A DNA stretch of 55,436 nucleotides from Verrucomicrobiales bacterium (GCA_024638765.1 JAHEJT010000015.1:1-55436), one strand, 5' to 3'; positions 36,985 to 47,010 are shown, counted from the first letter of the stretch. Notes: generated by a model from the letters alone, not told the origin. Numbers and translations: made by a program.

Positions 36985-37251
36985 ATGATTGATCTCCAGG
37001 TCTATGCAGCCGGCTTGCGAGGGGAGGACTACATCCTTCAACTCGGTCACGCCCTCGAGATGTACCGGGATCTGCGTTACAAGCTGGATCCGGACCACGA
37101 CATGGTCTATTTCGAGTTCGAGCCCGCTGCCACCAGCCTCCGTGAAATCAGGGGCATCTTCGAGGGGATCGGCCTGGAACCGCGATTCGTCGGGGAGATC
37201 CCCCCGGAAATCACGGAGGCCGGCACCAAGACCGAGCGCATCCAGGTCTAA
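36985..37251 (+). CDS. 88-residue protein of unknown function
   Basis: An 88-residue acidic protein with alternating segments that suggest a small beta-alpha-beta fold: IDLQVYAAG, YILQLGHALEMY, MVYFEFEPA, LREIRGIFEGIGLEPRFVGE. The pattern recalls ACT-like or other ferredoxin-like domains but no ligand motif is clear. It is divergent from carB with 190 bp between starts. Coding is supported by a clean ATG, length and lack of overlap with another gene. Confidence 0.65.
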   Translation: MIDLQVYAAGLRGEDYILQLGHALEMYRDLRYKLDPDHDMVYFEFEPAATSLREIRGIFEGIGLEPRFVGEIPPEITEAGTKTERIQV

Positions 37252-37348
37252 GCCGCCCGCGGCGGAAAAGCATTATTGATTCGATCGATGATTTCTTAGA
37301 TTTTATCGATTTCTTTCTTTCCTCCTCCCGGGTTTATCGTGTCCCTCT

Positions 37349-40264
37349 ATGGCCGAGGAATCAGAAACCCAGCGGGCTCTCGAGGCTGTCCTCCGGGAAC
37401 AAGCTGCCATCAAGGCGCGTGTCGCCGCCCTCGACAGCCGAATTGCCGAACTCCGCGCCTCGCCGGAAAAAGATACCGCGGCCCCGGCCCCGGAGGCCCC
37501 GGAGGCCGTGGCGCCGGAGCCCGCGCCGCTGCCTCCGCGCAAGGCGCCCGCCGTTCCCCCTCCCCTTCCCGCTGCGGCCGCGGCCGCCGCCCCGAACCCG
37601 GCCCCGCTGCCCGCAAAGACTCTCGCCCCCGATACCGATACCGGCGGGGGATTGGAATGGAAACTGGGCACTTATTGGCTGGTCCGCGTCGGCGTCGTCA
37701 TGCTGCTGACCGGCTTTGTGTTCCTTGCGAATTACTACCTTTTCGGCGACCGACTCGCTCCCGGGGTCAAAGTGGCGCTGCTCTACCTGTTCTCCTTCGG
37801 TTTGCTTGGAGCCGGCGCCTGGCTTGAAAAAACCCGGGTAGCCCTCCGCAACTACGGGCAGGTGCTCGCCGCCGGCGGACTGGCTGCGGTCTATTTCACC
37901 ACTTACGGCGCCCATCACATCGAAAGCCTGCGCGTCATCGGGAGCCCTTTGCTCGCCGGTTTTCTGCTCCTGCTGTGGGCCGGGTGCATGGTGGTGCTGG
38001 CGGACCGCAAGCAGTCGCAGACGCTGGCGGTCATGGGCGTCCTCCTCGCCTATTACACGTCTCTCATCAACACCGCCACGCTCTTCTCGTTGTGTTCCTC
38101 GCTGATCCTGGCCTTTGCGGCCCTCGCTTTTCTCATCCGCAACCGCTGGATGGTGGTGGGATTCGTGAGCTTGGCGGGCACCTATCTTTCCTTTGCCTAC
38201 TGGCGATACCCTCACTTGTTGGAGTGGTTGCAAAAGGCCCCCCTCGAAGCCGGCGCATTCTGGCCCGCCTATCTCTTTCTCGTCTGTTACTGGGCGATCT
38301 TCACGGCCGCTGTTTTTCTTTCCTCGCCGGAGAACCTCTCGCTGGAACGGCGGTCCGCTTTCGCGGGCATTAACAACGCCTCCTTTCTGATCCTCTTCGG
38401 CCTGGGCATGCTGCGCTATTACCCGGACCAAGTCTGGCTCTTCGCCCTGGTCTCGGGCGTGGTGTCCATGGGACTGAGTCTCCCCGCCGCGCGCCGCTTC
38501 GAGGCGGGATCGCGATCCCCCGGGTCGAACTCTCTGGCGGACATGTATCTCGTCGTGGGGATCGCGCTCACGACCCTCTCCTTTCTCATTAAATTGAGCG
38601 GCGTGTCGCTGGCACTCACCCTGGCCGCCGAGTCCGCGATCCTGGCGGTGCTGGCGCGGCGCCGGCCGGAAACCGTCATCCTCGAAGCCAGCGCCTGGAC
38701 GGCCGCGGGATTGGCGGTGTTTTACACCTTCCTCTGCGAAATCCACGGTCCCGGCACCTTGTCGCCGGCGCCCCTCGCGGTCGCTTATCCCGCCGATGTC
38801 CCCTTCTTCGCGGCTGTCGGCCAAGCGCTTTTTCTCTTTGCGGCCGCAATTTTCTCGCGACGGGACACCGCGGCGCCCCGCTTTGATCTGCACGCCTGTT
38901 TCTTCGTGGCTGCCGGCATCCTCTGCGCAATCGCGGGCGCCTTGTGGGATCTCCCCCGGGAATGGCGTCCCTTCGGGTTCATGATCGCGGGTCTGCTCTC
39001 CGCCGGGACCGCTTACCTCCCCCTTACCGGGATTTCCGGGGAGCGCCGTCCCCGCGAAATCCCTGTCCTCGGGCAGATCTTCACCTTTCTCGGACTCGCA
39101 TTCCTGCTCCCGGCGCTGGATCGCGCGCACGCCTTTCCCCTCGGCGCTTCTCTCCCCGTGCTTGGGGGAGGCCTTCTCCTCATCGCATGGTGCGCCCGCA
39201 GCCGCGATCTCGCGGCGCCCCCGCTCCTGGCCCGCGTCCTCGAGGCCGTCCTGACTTTCGTCTTCAGCCTCGCGATTATTTTCTTCGTGGAGGACCGCCT
39301 CACCTCGCCCGCCGACGCGTGGCTCTACCTCGGCGGCCTGCTGGCCCTCGTCCAATTGTTCACCGGCCTGGCCCTGCGTGCGCGTTTCCTCGCCGTTTTT
39401 TCCCAGCTCTACCACCTCCCGGCCTTTACGACTTTCTGGAGTCACTCGCAAGGCGCCTTCCTCGGCGCGCTTCCCATCGTCCTTTTGTTAGTCAACCTTG
39501 GAATTCTCCACCGGGTCATCACGATCCGTGAGCCCGGTCCCCGGTCCCGAGGGCCGGTGCATATCGGGTTGTTCTCCCTGGCCGTCCTCGCACTCTGGAT
39601 GTTCACCGGCTGGGTCGGCGCGTACTTCACCCGGGAGTGGCACGCCCTCTGGTTCGCGGGGGCCGCGCTCGCCCTCTTCCTGCCGGGTGTCGCCTGGAAC
39701 CGGCGCCAATGCCTTCTCTTTGCGCTGGTGTTGCTGGGATTCGGGGTCGCCGATCTCGCCGAAGCACTGTTCTACCCGGGGCGCCATCACTGGCAGCATT
39801 ATCTCACCGCGCTGACTCCCCTGGCGATGCAACAGGCGATGCGACGGCTGGGCGCCGCCTCCGCGGCCGATTCCCTGGAACCGGCCCCCGGTCCATTGAC
39901 CTTCCTCAGCGCGGCTTCTTTCCGCCGCACCCTGCATCCCGGGCTCATCGTCCTGGGCGTGGTCCTGCTCTGGAGAGTCTTATCCCTGGACGCCGCCGAC
40001 TGGGTCCGCGGGTTTTATCTCACGGTCACGTGGTCGGTTTTCGGGTTACTGCTTTTCGCCCTCGGCTGGTTGCTGCGTGAAAAACTTTACCGCCTCGCCA
40101 GCCTCGGAGTTCTCGCAGCGGCGCTCCTCCGCGTGCTCACCGTGGATGTCTGGACTTTGGACCAAGTCGCCCGCATCTGGAGTTTCCTGGTCATCGGAGT
40201 GGTGCTCCTGCTCCTCGGGTTCGTCTATACGCGATTTCAGGAGCGCCTGCGGCGCTTTTTCTGA
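37349..40264 (+). CDS. DUF2339 large multi-spanning membrane protein
   Basis: A 971-residue integral membrane protein. It opens with a predicted coiled coil (about residues 2-45, LEAVLREQAAIKARVAALDSR), then an Ala/Pro-rich linker to about residue 95, then more than 20 hydrophobic segments to the end. The architecture and the first membrane segments (GTYWLVRVGVVMLLTGFVFL) match the DUF2339 family, found widely in Gram-negative bacteria, with no established function. A 40-residue run of alanine and proline codons near 37490-37600 makes a low-complexity stretch. Confidence 0.85.
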   Translation: MAEESETQRALEAVLREQAAIKARVAALDSRIAELRASPEKDTAAPAPEAPEAVAPEPAPLPPRKAPAVPPPLPAAAAAAAPNPAPLPAKTLAPDTDTGGGLEWKLGTYWLVRVGVVMLLTGFVFLANYYLFGDRLAPGVKVALLYLFSFGLLGAGAWLEKTRVALRNYGQVLAAGGLAAVYFTTYGAHHIESLRVIGSPLLAGFLLLLWAGCMVVLADRKQSQTLAVMGVLLAYYTSLINTATLFSLCSSLILAFAALAFLIRNRWMVVGFVSLAGTYLSFAYWRYPHLLEWLQKAPLEAGAFWPAYLFLVCYWAIFTAAVFLSSPENLSLERRSAFAGINNASFLILFGLGMLRYYPDQVWLFALVSGVVSMGLSLPAARRFEAGSRSPGSNSLADMYLVVGIALTTLSFLIKLSGVSLALTLAAESAILAVLARRRPETVILEASAWTAAGLAVFYTFLCEIHGPGTLSPAPLAVAYPADVPFFAAVGQALFLFAAAIFSRRDTAAPRFDLHACFFVAAGILCAIAGALWDLPREWRPFGFMIAGLLSAGTAYLPLTGISGERRPREIPVLGQIFTFLGLAFLLPALDRAHAFPLGASLPVLGGGLLLIAWCARSRDLAAPPLLARVLEAVLTFVFSLAIIFFVEDRLTSPADAWLYLGGLLALVQLFTGLALRARFLAVFSQLYHLPAFTTFWSHSQGAFLGALPIVLLLVNLGILHRVITIREPGPRSRGPVHIGLFSLAVLALWMFTGWVGAYFTREWHALWFAGAALALFLPGVAWNRRQCLLFALVLLGFGVADLAEALFYPGRHHWQHYLTALTPLAMQQAMRRLGAASAADSLEPAPGPLTFLSAASFRRTLHPGLIVLGVVLLWRVLSLDAADWVRGFYLTVTWSVFGLLLFALGWLLREKLYRLASLGVLAAALLRVLTVDVWTLDQVARIWSFLVIGVVLLLLGFVYTRFQERLRRFF

Positions 40265-40357
40265 TTCTCCCCATCGCCCGTGTCTATCCGCCCGGATTGC
40301 TCCGGGCTTTCCCTGGAGCCCCTCCGCGGGTAGAACCTGATTGGCCGCAGCAGCTCC

Positions 40358-43300
40358 ATGGACACTGAATCAACCGGCGAAGCAGCCCAGAAAACCCCCT
40401 CGCGCCGCGATTGGATCTCCCTCATCAGCGTGCTCGTGGTGCAAACGCAAAACGCGTTTAACGACAACCTCGTCAAGTTTGTCCTCATCGGTCTCGCCCT
40501 GGCGGTGGCGGCGGGCACACCCATCGGCGATAACATCCAGTTCATTCTCTCCGCCCTCCTCCCGATCCCCTTCATTCTCCTCGCGCCGATCGCGGGCTTT
40601 TTCGCCGATCGCTTTTCCAAGCAAGCGGTGATTTACCGCTGCCTGATTGCGCAACTTCTCATCTTTCTATTCATCGCGGGCGCGGTTTATTTCAGCAGTA
40701 TCCCCCTCGCGGTGCTCGGCTTTTTCCTGCTGAGTGTCCAGTCGACATTCTTTTCGCCGGCCAAGATGGGCATTCTCAAGGAACTGGTCGGCTCCGAACG
40801 GCTCGGCATGGCCAACGGCCTCATGCAAATGCTCACGATGGTCGGCATCCTCGCAGGCATGTGGCTGGGGGGACTCTGGTTTGATTCGCTCCTGCGCGGG
40901 TATAACCAGGCCTCGGCCAATGGTCCCGAAACCGCCAGCGCCTGGAGCGCGGCACTCTGGCCCATCGGTGCGGTCGGTGCCGCCTCGCTGGTGCCCCTGG
41001 TGGTCGCGCGCTTCATCCAGCGCACGCCGGCCCACCGGGCAACCGCTTTCAGTAAGACGATCTTTTTCCGTCATTTCACTCATCTGCGTTATGTCTTCTC
41101 GCAGCGCGGTCTCCGACTCACGGTGCTGGGGATCGCCTACTACTGGTTCGTGGCCTACTTCGTCGGGCTGGTCCTGGTTGCGTTTGGCAAAGAAATGCAC
41201 CCCGATCTGGCGCAAGGCGGGGCCTCCAGCGCCACCGCCGGAATGACGGCGGTAATCGGGATCGGGTTGATGGTGGGCAGCACCCTGGTGTCGCTCCTGA
41301 GCCGCCACCGAATTGACTTGGGCATGGTCCCCTTCGGCGGCCTCGGCATGACCCTGTCACTTTGGGGCCTCGGCGTCTTTGCGCCCGGCAGCACGTGGTT
41401 TTCATTGAGCCTCGCCTTCCTCGGATTCACCGGCGGATTCTATGTGGTCCCGCTCTCCGCGCATTTGCAGGATCAGGCGGAAGAGGCACACCGCGGCCGG
41501 GTGCTCTCCGCCAATAACCTGGTGGTGTCACTGACCGGCGTCATTGCCATTGGCGCGGGATTGCTGCTTGAAAACACGGGGTTTACTCCCTCGGCGCAGA
41601 TTCTCTTTTTTGTCCTTCCCACCCTGCTGGTCAGCGCTTTCGTGGTAAAACTCCTGCCCCAGGGCGCCCTTCGTTTTCCCTTCCTCGTCCTCCTTCTTTT
41701 GATTTATCGCGTCCGGTCATTGCACCCGGAAAACGTGCCCAAGAAAGGCGGCGCCCTCGTGATCTGCAATCATGTCAGTTACATCGACGCCTTCCTGCTC
41801 ACCGCCGCCAGTCCCCGCGAAGTCCGCTTCGTCATGTTCGATCACTACCGAAGCGTCTGGTGGATGGCGTGGTTCCTGCGCATTTTTAATGTCATTTTCA
41901 TCTCCAAAACACGCGCCAAGGAAGCCATTGTCACCACGGCCGACGCGCTCCGCAAAGGAAGCCTGGTGTGCGTTTTCCCCGAGGGTCAGTTAACCCGCAC
42001 CGGGGTCCTCAATGAACTGAAAAAAGGCTTTCAAATGATCGCCCGCCAGGCAGAGGTCCCCGTGCTCCCGGCTTATATCGATTCTCTCTGGGGCTCGATC
42101 TTTTCTTTTGAACGCAACAAGTTCCTCTACAAGATTCCCCGCCGTTTTCCCTACGGGGTCACCGTGAATTTCGGCGCGCCGATTCCGCCCGAAGAGGTCA
42201 CTGCCGACCGCGCACGCAAAGAGTTACAGGAACTTTCAGTGGAAGCCTTCGCCTCGAGAGAACCACTCCAGGACACCCTTCCCGCCGCCCTGGCCCGCAG
42301 TCTGAAAAAACGCGGGCGTGCCACCGCAATCACCGATCGCACCGGCAAGCGTATCCGCCTCTCCCGCGCCACACTCCTCGCGACCGCGGAAACCTTGGCA
42401 TCCCATTGGCGCAAAACCGGCCTCTTTGACAAAAGCGAACATCGGGTCGCCCTCGCACTGCCGCATGGTTCCCCCGCCCTCATTCTCGAAACCGCCCTCG
42501 TCTTGAGCGGAAAGATTCCGGTAGTCCTGCCTCTGGATCGCCACCCCTCGCGCGACGATTTCGCGCGCTGGGACATCCGCTCCGTGGTTTCCTCCCACAA
42601 GGTGCGTGAACATCTGCCCACCTTTCCCTGGCCGGAGAAATTCGTCGACATGGCGGAAACATTTCGTGATCTGCCGAGAGGATTGCTTCTTTGGAAATGG
42701 CTTTGCGCTTACCTCGAGCCCACGCGCCTGGCGGTGCGCCGTCTTCGCTCCGCCGCCCGCGCCGCTGAGCCGGGAGCGGAAACGGACGCCGCCGGCTATG
42801 TCTGTGTCGCGCCGGACGGCGCCTTCGATCTGATTTCGCTCTCCCACCGCCAGATTATTGCCAACGTCGCGCAAATCGATTCCGCCAATTTTCTCCATCG
42901 CCGTGAGATCATTCTCACCGAGGCCGCCCCCCACAGCGCCGCCGGAAATCTCTTCTCCTTGTGGCTGCCGCTGCTCGCCGGTCACCAGGTGGTCACTCTC
43001 TCCCTGGCCGCGGACGATGCCGAACTCTTCACCGCCGTTGCCGAGGAACATGCCACCGCGCTCCTGCCGCGCGCTTCACGCTGGCCCGCGCTCCTCGCCT
43101 TTCAGGGCGACGCGCCCGATGACCTGCGCCTCATACTTTCGTTCGATGAAAACTGCATCGATGCGGAAACCGCCGAGGTGGTGCGCGAAAAATGGGGCGC
43201 GTCGCTCGCGCCGGCTTCCGCGGACGACGGCGCCGGCCTCGTCATGACGCTCAGCATGTCAGATCCCGACGCGGAAACCGTTACCGCGCAGCATCAGGCG

Positions 43301-43546
43301 GGCTCCCGCGCGGGATCCGTCGGCCGCCTCTTGCCCGCGCTCTCCGCCCGACTCCTCGGACCGGACGGCGCCGAACTGCCGCCTCTTGAGGAGGGCGCCC
43401 TCCATTTACGCGGGGTATCCTTTCCCGTCCCCGCCCGATGGATGGACACCGGGAGACGCGGCCGTTTTGACAAGGACGGCTTTCTCTTCCTGGGCCGCGG
43501 CGCCGGTCCCGCACCAAGTCAGGATCCGATCACCTCGAGCACTTGA
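40358..43546 (+). CDS. LplT-PlsC-Aas-like lysophospholipid transporter/acyltransferase fusion with degenerate ligase domain
   Basis: A 1062-residue fusion. Residues 13-410 form an MFS transporter like LplT (NAFNDNLVKFVLIG at the first helix). Residues 440-640 are a PlsC acyltransferase with HVSYID (472-477, HX4D) and FPEGQLTRTG. From about 640 there is an acyl-ACP synthetase-like AMP-binding domain. Its ATP P-loop is missing: the expected TSGxTGxPKG is replaced by VAPDGAFDLI (817-826) before a kept SLSHRQIIANVAQ. It ends soon after TGRRGRFDKDGFLFLGRG, so the C-terminal lysine domain is absent. Import and acyl transfer of lysophospholipids is plausible; acyl activation is not. Confidence 0.88.
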   Translation: MDTESTGEAAQKTPSRRDWISLISVLVVQTQNAFNDNLVKFVLIGLALAVAAGTPIGDNIQFILSALLPIPFILLAPIAGFFADRFSKQAVIYRCLIAQLLIFLFIAGAVYFSSIPLAVLGFFLLSVQSTFFSPAKMGILKELVGSERLGMANGLMQMLTMVGILAGMWLGGLWFDSLLRGYNQASANGPETASAWSAALWPIGAVGAASLVPLVVARFIQRTPAHRATAFSKTIFFRHFTHLRYVFSQRGLRLTVLGIAYYWFVAYFVGLVLVAFGKEMHPDLAQGGASSATAGMTAVIGIGLMVGSTLVSLLSRHRIDLGMVPFGGLGMTLSLWGLGVFAPGSTWFSLSLAFLGFTGGFYVVPLSAHLQDQAEEAHRGRVLSANNLVVSLTGVIAIGAGLLLENTGFTPSAQILFFVLPTLLVSAFVVKLLPQGALRFPFLVLLLLIYRVRSLHPENVPKKGGALVICNHVSYIDAFLLTAASPREVRFVMFDHYRSVWWMAWFLRIFNVIFISKTRAKEAIVTTADALRKGSLVCVFPEGQLTRTGVLNELKKGFQMIARQAEVPVLPAYIDSLWGSIFSFERNKFLYKIPRRFPYGVTVNFGAPIPPEEVTADRARKELQELSVEAFASREPLQDTLPAALARSLKKRGRATAITDRTGKRIRLSRATLLATAETLASHWRKTGLFDKSEHRVALALPHGSPALILETALVLSGKIPVVLPLDRHPSRDDFARWDIRSVVSSHKVREHLPTFPWPEKFVDMAETFRDLPRGLLLWKWLCAYLEPTRLAVRRLRSAARAAEPGAETDAAGYVCVAPDGAFDLISLSHRQIIANVAQIDSANFLHRREIILTEAAPHSAAGNLFSLWLPLLAGHQVVTLSLAADDAELFTAVAEEHATALLPRASRWPALLAFQGDAPDDLRLILSFDENCIDAETAEVVREKWGASLAPASADDGAGLVMTLSMSDPDAETVTAQHQAGSRAGSVGRLLPALSARLLGPDGAELPPLEEGALHLRGVSFPVPARWMDTGRRGRFDKDGFLFLGRGAGPAPSQDPITSST

Positions 43547-44082
43547 GCGCGTCGCGCCGCAAAAGCCTCTTCCCCGAGAACCGGTTCCAAGGCCTGTTTT
43601 TCAAGTGGCTCCGGGAGGGAAACCCACGACCGACAGCCACCGTAGCTTTTCTCGTTGGGGAGCCGCCAGGGTTCCGGCAGGCGGTAAACACGAATCATCG
43701 CGAGACTGATCCCGGGTTCTTCCTCCCAATCGAAGCGCTTGCGGATTTCATCTTTCGCCCAGATATGGAAGGGTTCCAGTGACTCCACCGTCACCCAGTC
43801 GGAGATAACCCGGTGAAATTCCACTCGCGCAAAAAGCTCGATCTCGATTTGCTCGCGTTTCGCATCCGCCTTCTCGGAGGGAGCTGTCATTTCTCCGCGT
43901 CCTTCCGCACGCACCTTATCGAGCTGGGCGTGAAAGAGCGTCGGAAACAAATAGAATTCTCCGTGTTTAAACTGGAATCCCTCGCGGCCTTCCGCAATCC
44001 CGCCTTTCCGCAGGAGAATGCTCTGTTTCCCATTGCCCAAAGCCTCGCATACAACTTGCCATTCTTTGAATCCCATTCGCAT
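43519..44082 (-). CDS. DUF1802 family protein
   Basis: About 187 residues from the ATG at 44082 (193 from 44100). It opens MRMGFKEWQVVCEALGNGKQSILLRKGGIAEGREGF and has FYLFPTLFHAQLDKV, the two landmarks of the DUF1802 family. The middle holds HRVISDWVTVESLEPFHIW. The function is unknown. The 3' end overlaps the end of the convergent LplT-PlsC fusion by 28 bp. Confidence 0.88.
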   Translation of the reverse strand: MRMGFKEWQVVCEALGNGKQSILLRKGGIAEGREGFQFKHGEFYLFPTLFHAQLDKVRAEGRGEMTAPSEKADAKREQIEIELFARVEFHRVISDWVTVESLEPFHIWAKDEIRKRFDWEEEPGISLAMIRVYRLPEPWRLPNEKSYGGCRSWVSLPEPLEKQALEPVLGEEAFAARRAQVLEVIGS

Positions 44083-44345
44083 GCCGGTCCACTCTCTCAC
44101 GGGGAGTATTGGCGCGCAACACCACGGCGCCTCGCCTTTTTCGGTCGCAAAAAATCACTGGATTTGACTCTTTTTTTCCCCTAAGTTCCAAGCTCCGCCT
44201 GAGCTCGAGGTCTGACCCGGGGACAACAGGGAGCGCTACCAGGCGTTTCCGGGGCTGTCAAAACCTGAGTTGCCAGATCTCGATCTCGAGCGGATCAAAG
44301 CTAGAGAGTATCCTCCGCAACGCGGCGCATCCAGGCGCCCTTGAT

Positions 44346-44422
44346 GGTGACCATAGCTCAGTTGGTAGAGCCCCGGATTGTGATTCCGGTTGTCGCGGGT
44401 TCGAGTCCCGTCGGTCACCCCA
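44346..44422 (+). tRNA. tRNA-His (GTG anticodon), CCA encoded
   Basis: The sequence closely follows known bacterial tRNA-His. It has the encoded G-1 at 44346, D arm GCTCAGTTGGTAGAGC, anticodon stem CCGGA/TCCGG with anticodon GTG, and T arm GCGGG-TTCGAGT-CCCGT. The discriminator is C73 (44419) and the encoded CCA covers 44420-44422. Acceptor pair 7:66 is A-C rather than a Watson-Crick pair. It lies 68 bp before rnc. Confidence 0.95.
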
Positions 44423-44489
44423 CTCGATGGAACCTGCGCCCGCCCGCGAGGAACTCAGCCCGGCAAAGCCGGTCGGAAGGCACGCCGCC

Positions 44490-45197
44490 ATGAACTCGCT
44501 CGAAGAAAAAATCGCATACAAATTTCGTAACTCGCTCTTGCTTGCGGAAGCTCTCACCCACCCGAGCCTGGCTTACGAAAGCCAGCGCCCGCATTTTGAT
44601 AATCAGCGCCTCGAGTTTCTTGGCGATGCCGTCCTCCAGCTCATCCTCACCGAGGAGCTCTTTCATCTCTTCCCGCAATTCGGTGAGGGGCGCCTGACCA
44701 AACTGCGCGCCCGCCTTGTCTCTCGCAACGCTCTGGCTGAATGCGCAAGTAACCTGGAACTCGGTAAATACCTGATGCTCGGCAAAGGGGAAGAACGCTC
44801 CGGCGGAAGAACGCGGCCTTCCTCACTGGCGGACGCCCTCGAAGCCTTGATTGGAGCCATTTATACCGATTCCGGACTCGAATCCGCACGCGCCTTTGTC
44901 CTCTCTCGCTTTTCCACGGAAATTTCCGTGATCGCGGCGGAGCCCACCGAAATCAACCCCAAGGGCGAACTTCAGGAAATCCTCCAGGCACTCTCCTCCA
45001 CGAGCCCGGATTATTCCATCGTTTCCCAGGAAGGCCCCGATCACAGCAAACTCTTCTCCGCACGCGTCTCCTGGGAAAACACGGAGCTCGGAGCCGGCAC
45101 TGGAGCCAGCAAGAAGGAGGCTGAAGCCTCGGCGGCCGATGACGCCCTTGCCAAGCGCTTGTGGGACGATCCCCCCGCCCAGCGTCTTACAAGATAG
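44490..45197 (+). CDS. rnc: Ribonuclease III
   Basis: A 235-residue double-strand-specific endoribonuclease that matures rRNA and mRNAs. The catalytic domain has the signature QRLEFLGDAVLQL and, near residue 105, the second acidic cluster SSLADALEALIGAIY. A dsRNA-binding domain fills the last 75 residues (NPKGELQEILQ, GTGASKKEAEASAADDAL). The start is the ATG at 44490; the frame runs open upstream through the tRNA. Length matches the family (226 in E. coli). Confidence 0.96.
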   Translation: MNSLEEKIAYKFRNSLLLAEALTHPSLAYESQRPHFDNQRLEFLGDAVLQLILTEELFHLFPQFGEGRLTKLRARLVSRNALAECASNLELGKYLMLGKGEERSGGRTRPSSLADALEALIGAIYTDSGLESARAFVLSRFSTEISVIAAEPTEINPKGELQEILQALSSTSPDYSIVSQEGPDHSKLFSARVSWENTELGAGTGASKKEAEASAADDALAKRLWDDPPAQRLTR

Positions 45198-45444
45198 CCC
45201 AGCCCTGCCCAACAAGACGCGGAATAACCTTGGAAGAACTGCGAACAATCAGAAATAAATCCGGGCCGATACACCCGGAACCGCGTTACCCGAAAATTAC
45301 CGCCACTCTATCCGCAACCCTTTTTCATCGTGGAACGCCCGCTCCCAGCCGGAGGAACGTCCCGGCACCAAGTTATTCAGACCTATACGGTTAATAGAGG
45401 AGAACCCCAATCAAGTCTTATCAGAACAGAAGCTGGGGAATAAC

Positions 45445-46935
45445 TCAGAAATCCAAGTAGACCTCCGCCCGCCGATTCCGCTTTCGCCCGATGGGATTAT
45501 CCGAACCGTCCGGATTGACATTCGGGCTAAGGGGCCGTGATTCCCCGAAGGATGTCGTCACGATCTGATCCGGTCTCACGCCGGCGTCAATCAATCCACG
45601 CTTTACTTCTGCGGCACGCGTGTCGGAGAGGGCAATGTTGTAATTCTCGGTGCCCATGGCGTCGGCGTGGCCGTTGATGTGGATTTTCTTGGTGGGATCA
45701 CCACGCATGATCTTCGCGATGATCTCGAGCTGACGACGCGCCCGCAAATGAAGTTCTCCGACGTCGTATTCGAAATATAAGACCAGGGAATCTCCACCCT
45801 GTGGTGTTTCCATGAGCGGTGTGTAAGTGACCGCGTCGGCGCCGGAAGCGGCGGCCTGGTCGGCAATAAGCTTGGAAAAATTCAGTCCTGCAATCTTCCA
45901 ATTGCCGGGATTTTTGGGGTCTTTGGAGAGTTCCAGACCGAAAACAGAGGGCCCGCTTTTTGCCTCAAGTTGGGCAATAATCCAAGCGCGATCGTCTTTG
46001 GTCGCGGTGGCTATCAACGGCTGCTTTTCACGCATTTCCATCTTGGCTTCTTCCGATACGATGAGCAGTCCGGTCAGCTTTTCCTCGGTGACTTTGTCCA
46101 GGTCGAGGAGGGATCTTGCTTTTTCGAAGTCGAGATTGGTGACGGCGGTAACAAAGGCGTGAGCTAACTGGAGAGGATCGGTGGTTTCGCCCGCGGCGGC
46201 GTCGCCTCGCACGACCATGATGCCCTCCGACGCTCCCTGGGATCGCACAGAATCAGGAAGACTTGCGATCGCACCGGTGGCGGCCGCGGCTGTGCCTGGA
46301 GCCAGCGCTGTGAAAGTGGGCACATGCACCTTGTCCACGGACCAGGTTCCCCCGGTCTCAAGGACCATGTCGAAAAGAACCTTTGTTTCATCGGCGGAAA
46401 GTCCATCTTGTTCTTGCCGGACGACTTTGATCGCGAAACGCGTCCGGTCGTCTATATCTCCGATTTCGGTGATGGGGTTTTCCTCGGCGATTTTGTATTT
46501 CCCCTCATTGAACAAAGCGCGAAGACGCGCGCCGCCGTGATCGCGAAGCGCTGATGCGTCCACCAAGTCCAGGGCGCCGCCGAGATTTCCCTGTGTAATC
46601 CGGGAGGAAAAAGCGGAGAGAAGTTTGAGCGGGTCCGAATAACCTTCTGGTTGGCTTGGAGCCGGGGAGGTGTCCACGGGCGTGGGAACTTGCCGCGCCG
46701 TCGTCTTGGGAGTCCCGTCCGGAGCTGACGCCGTGGAAGATTGATCGGCCGGTGTTGCCATCGCTGTCGGGGCTTCGGTGTCAGAAGAACATTTCGGGAG
46801 AGTCACCGCGAAGAAAAGCACCACGCTGAGGGCGACGATTCCGAGGATAATTCCAATCGGGGGGCCACTATTGCCGCCAAACGCGTCCCCAGAATCCTCC
46901 GGGGAGTCGGGATCGTGAGAAGAGGGAGAGGACAT
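45445..46935 (-). CDS. OmpA-domain protein with N-terminal membrane anchor
   Basis: A 496-residue protein. The N-terminus is Ser/Asp-rich and cytosolic, followed by one membrane segment (about 26-46, IGIILGIVALSVVLFFAV). A Ser/Thr/Pro-rich linker and a central domain of unknown type follow. The C-terminal 120 residues are an OmpA-like peptidoglycan-binding domain (HINGHADAMGTENYNIALSDTRA, SFGESRPL, NRRAEVYL). The protein is thus probably held in the inner membrane and grips the cell wall, like MotB-type proteins, and is not a beta-barrel porin. It lies 75 bp downstream of htrA on the same strand. Confidence 0.88.
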   Translation of the reverse strand: MSSPSSHDPDSPEDSGDAFGGNSGPPIGIILGIVALSVVLFFAVTLPKCSSDTEAPTAMATPADQSSTASAPDGTPKTTARQVPTPVDTSPAPSQPEGYSDPLKLLSAFSSRITQGNLGGALDLVDASALRDHGGARLRALFNEGKYKIAEENPITEIGDIDDRTRFAIKVVRQEQDGLSADETKVLFDMVLETGGTWSVDKVHVPTFTALAPGTAAAATGAIASLPDSVRSQGASEGIMVVRGDAAAGETTDPLQLAHAFVTAVTNLDFEKARSLLDLDKVTEEKLTGLLIVSEEAKMEMREKQPLIATATKDDRAWIIAQLEAKSGPSVFGLELSKDPKNPGNWKIAGLNFSKLIADQAAASGADAVTYTPLMETPQGGDSLVLYFEYDVGELHLRARRQLEIIAKIMRGDPTKKIHINGHADAMGTENYNIALSDTRAAEVKRGLIDAGVRPDQIVTTSFGESRPLSPNVNPDGSDNPIGRKRNRRAEVYLDF

Positions 46936-47010
46936 GGACTCGGTTCTGTCTGTTTATTGAAGCCCGTATTTAACGCATCGCGATGCGTTTGCAGAGAAAA
47001 ATCTGCCGGC

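Noticed and set aside
37361..39451. 696-residue open frame antisense to the DUF2339 gene
   Set aside because: It is a mirror of a GC-rich membrane gene; its translation is a charged, repetitive G/E/R/Q-rich string without any family motif.
44109..44489. Upstream extension of the RNase III frame
   Set aside because: It reads through tRNA-His; the ATG at 44490 gives a standard RNase III.
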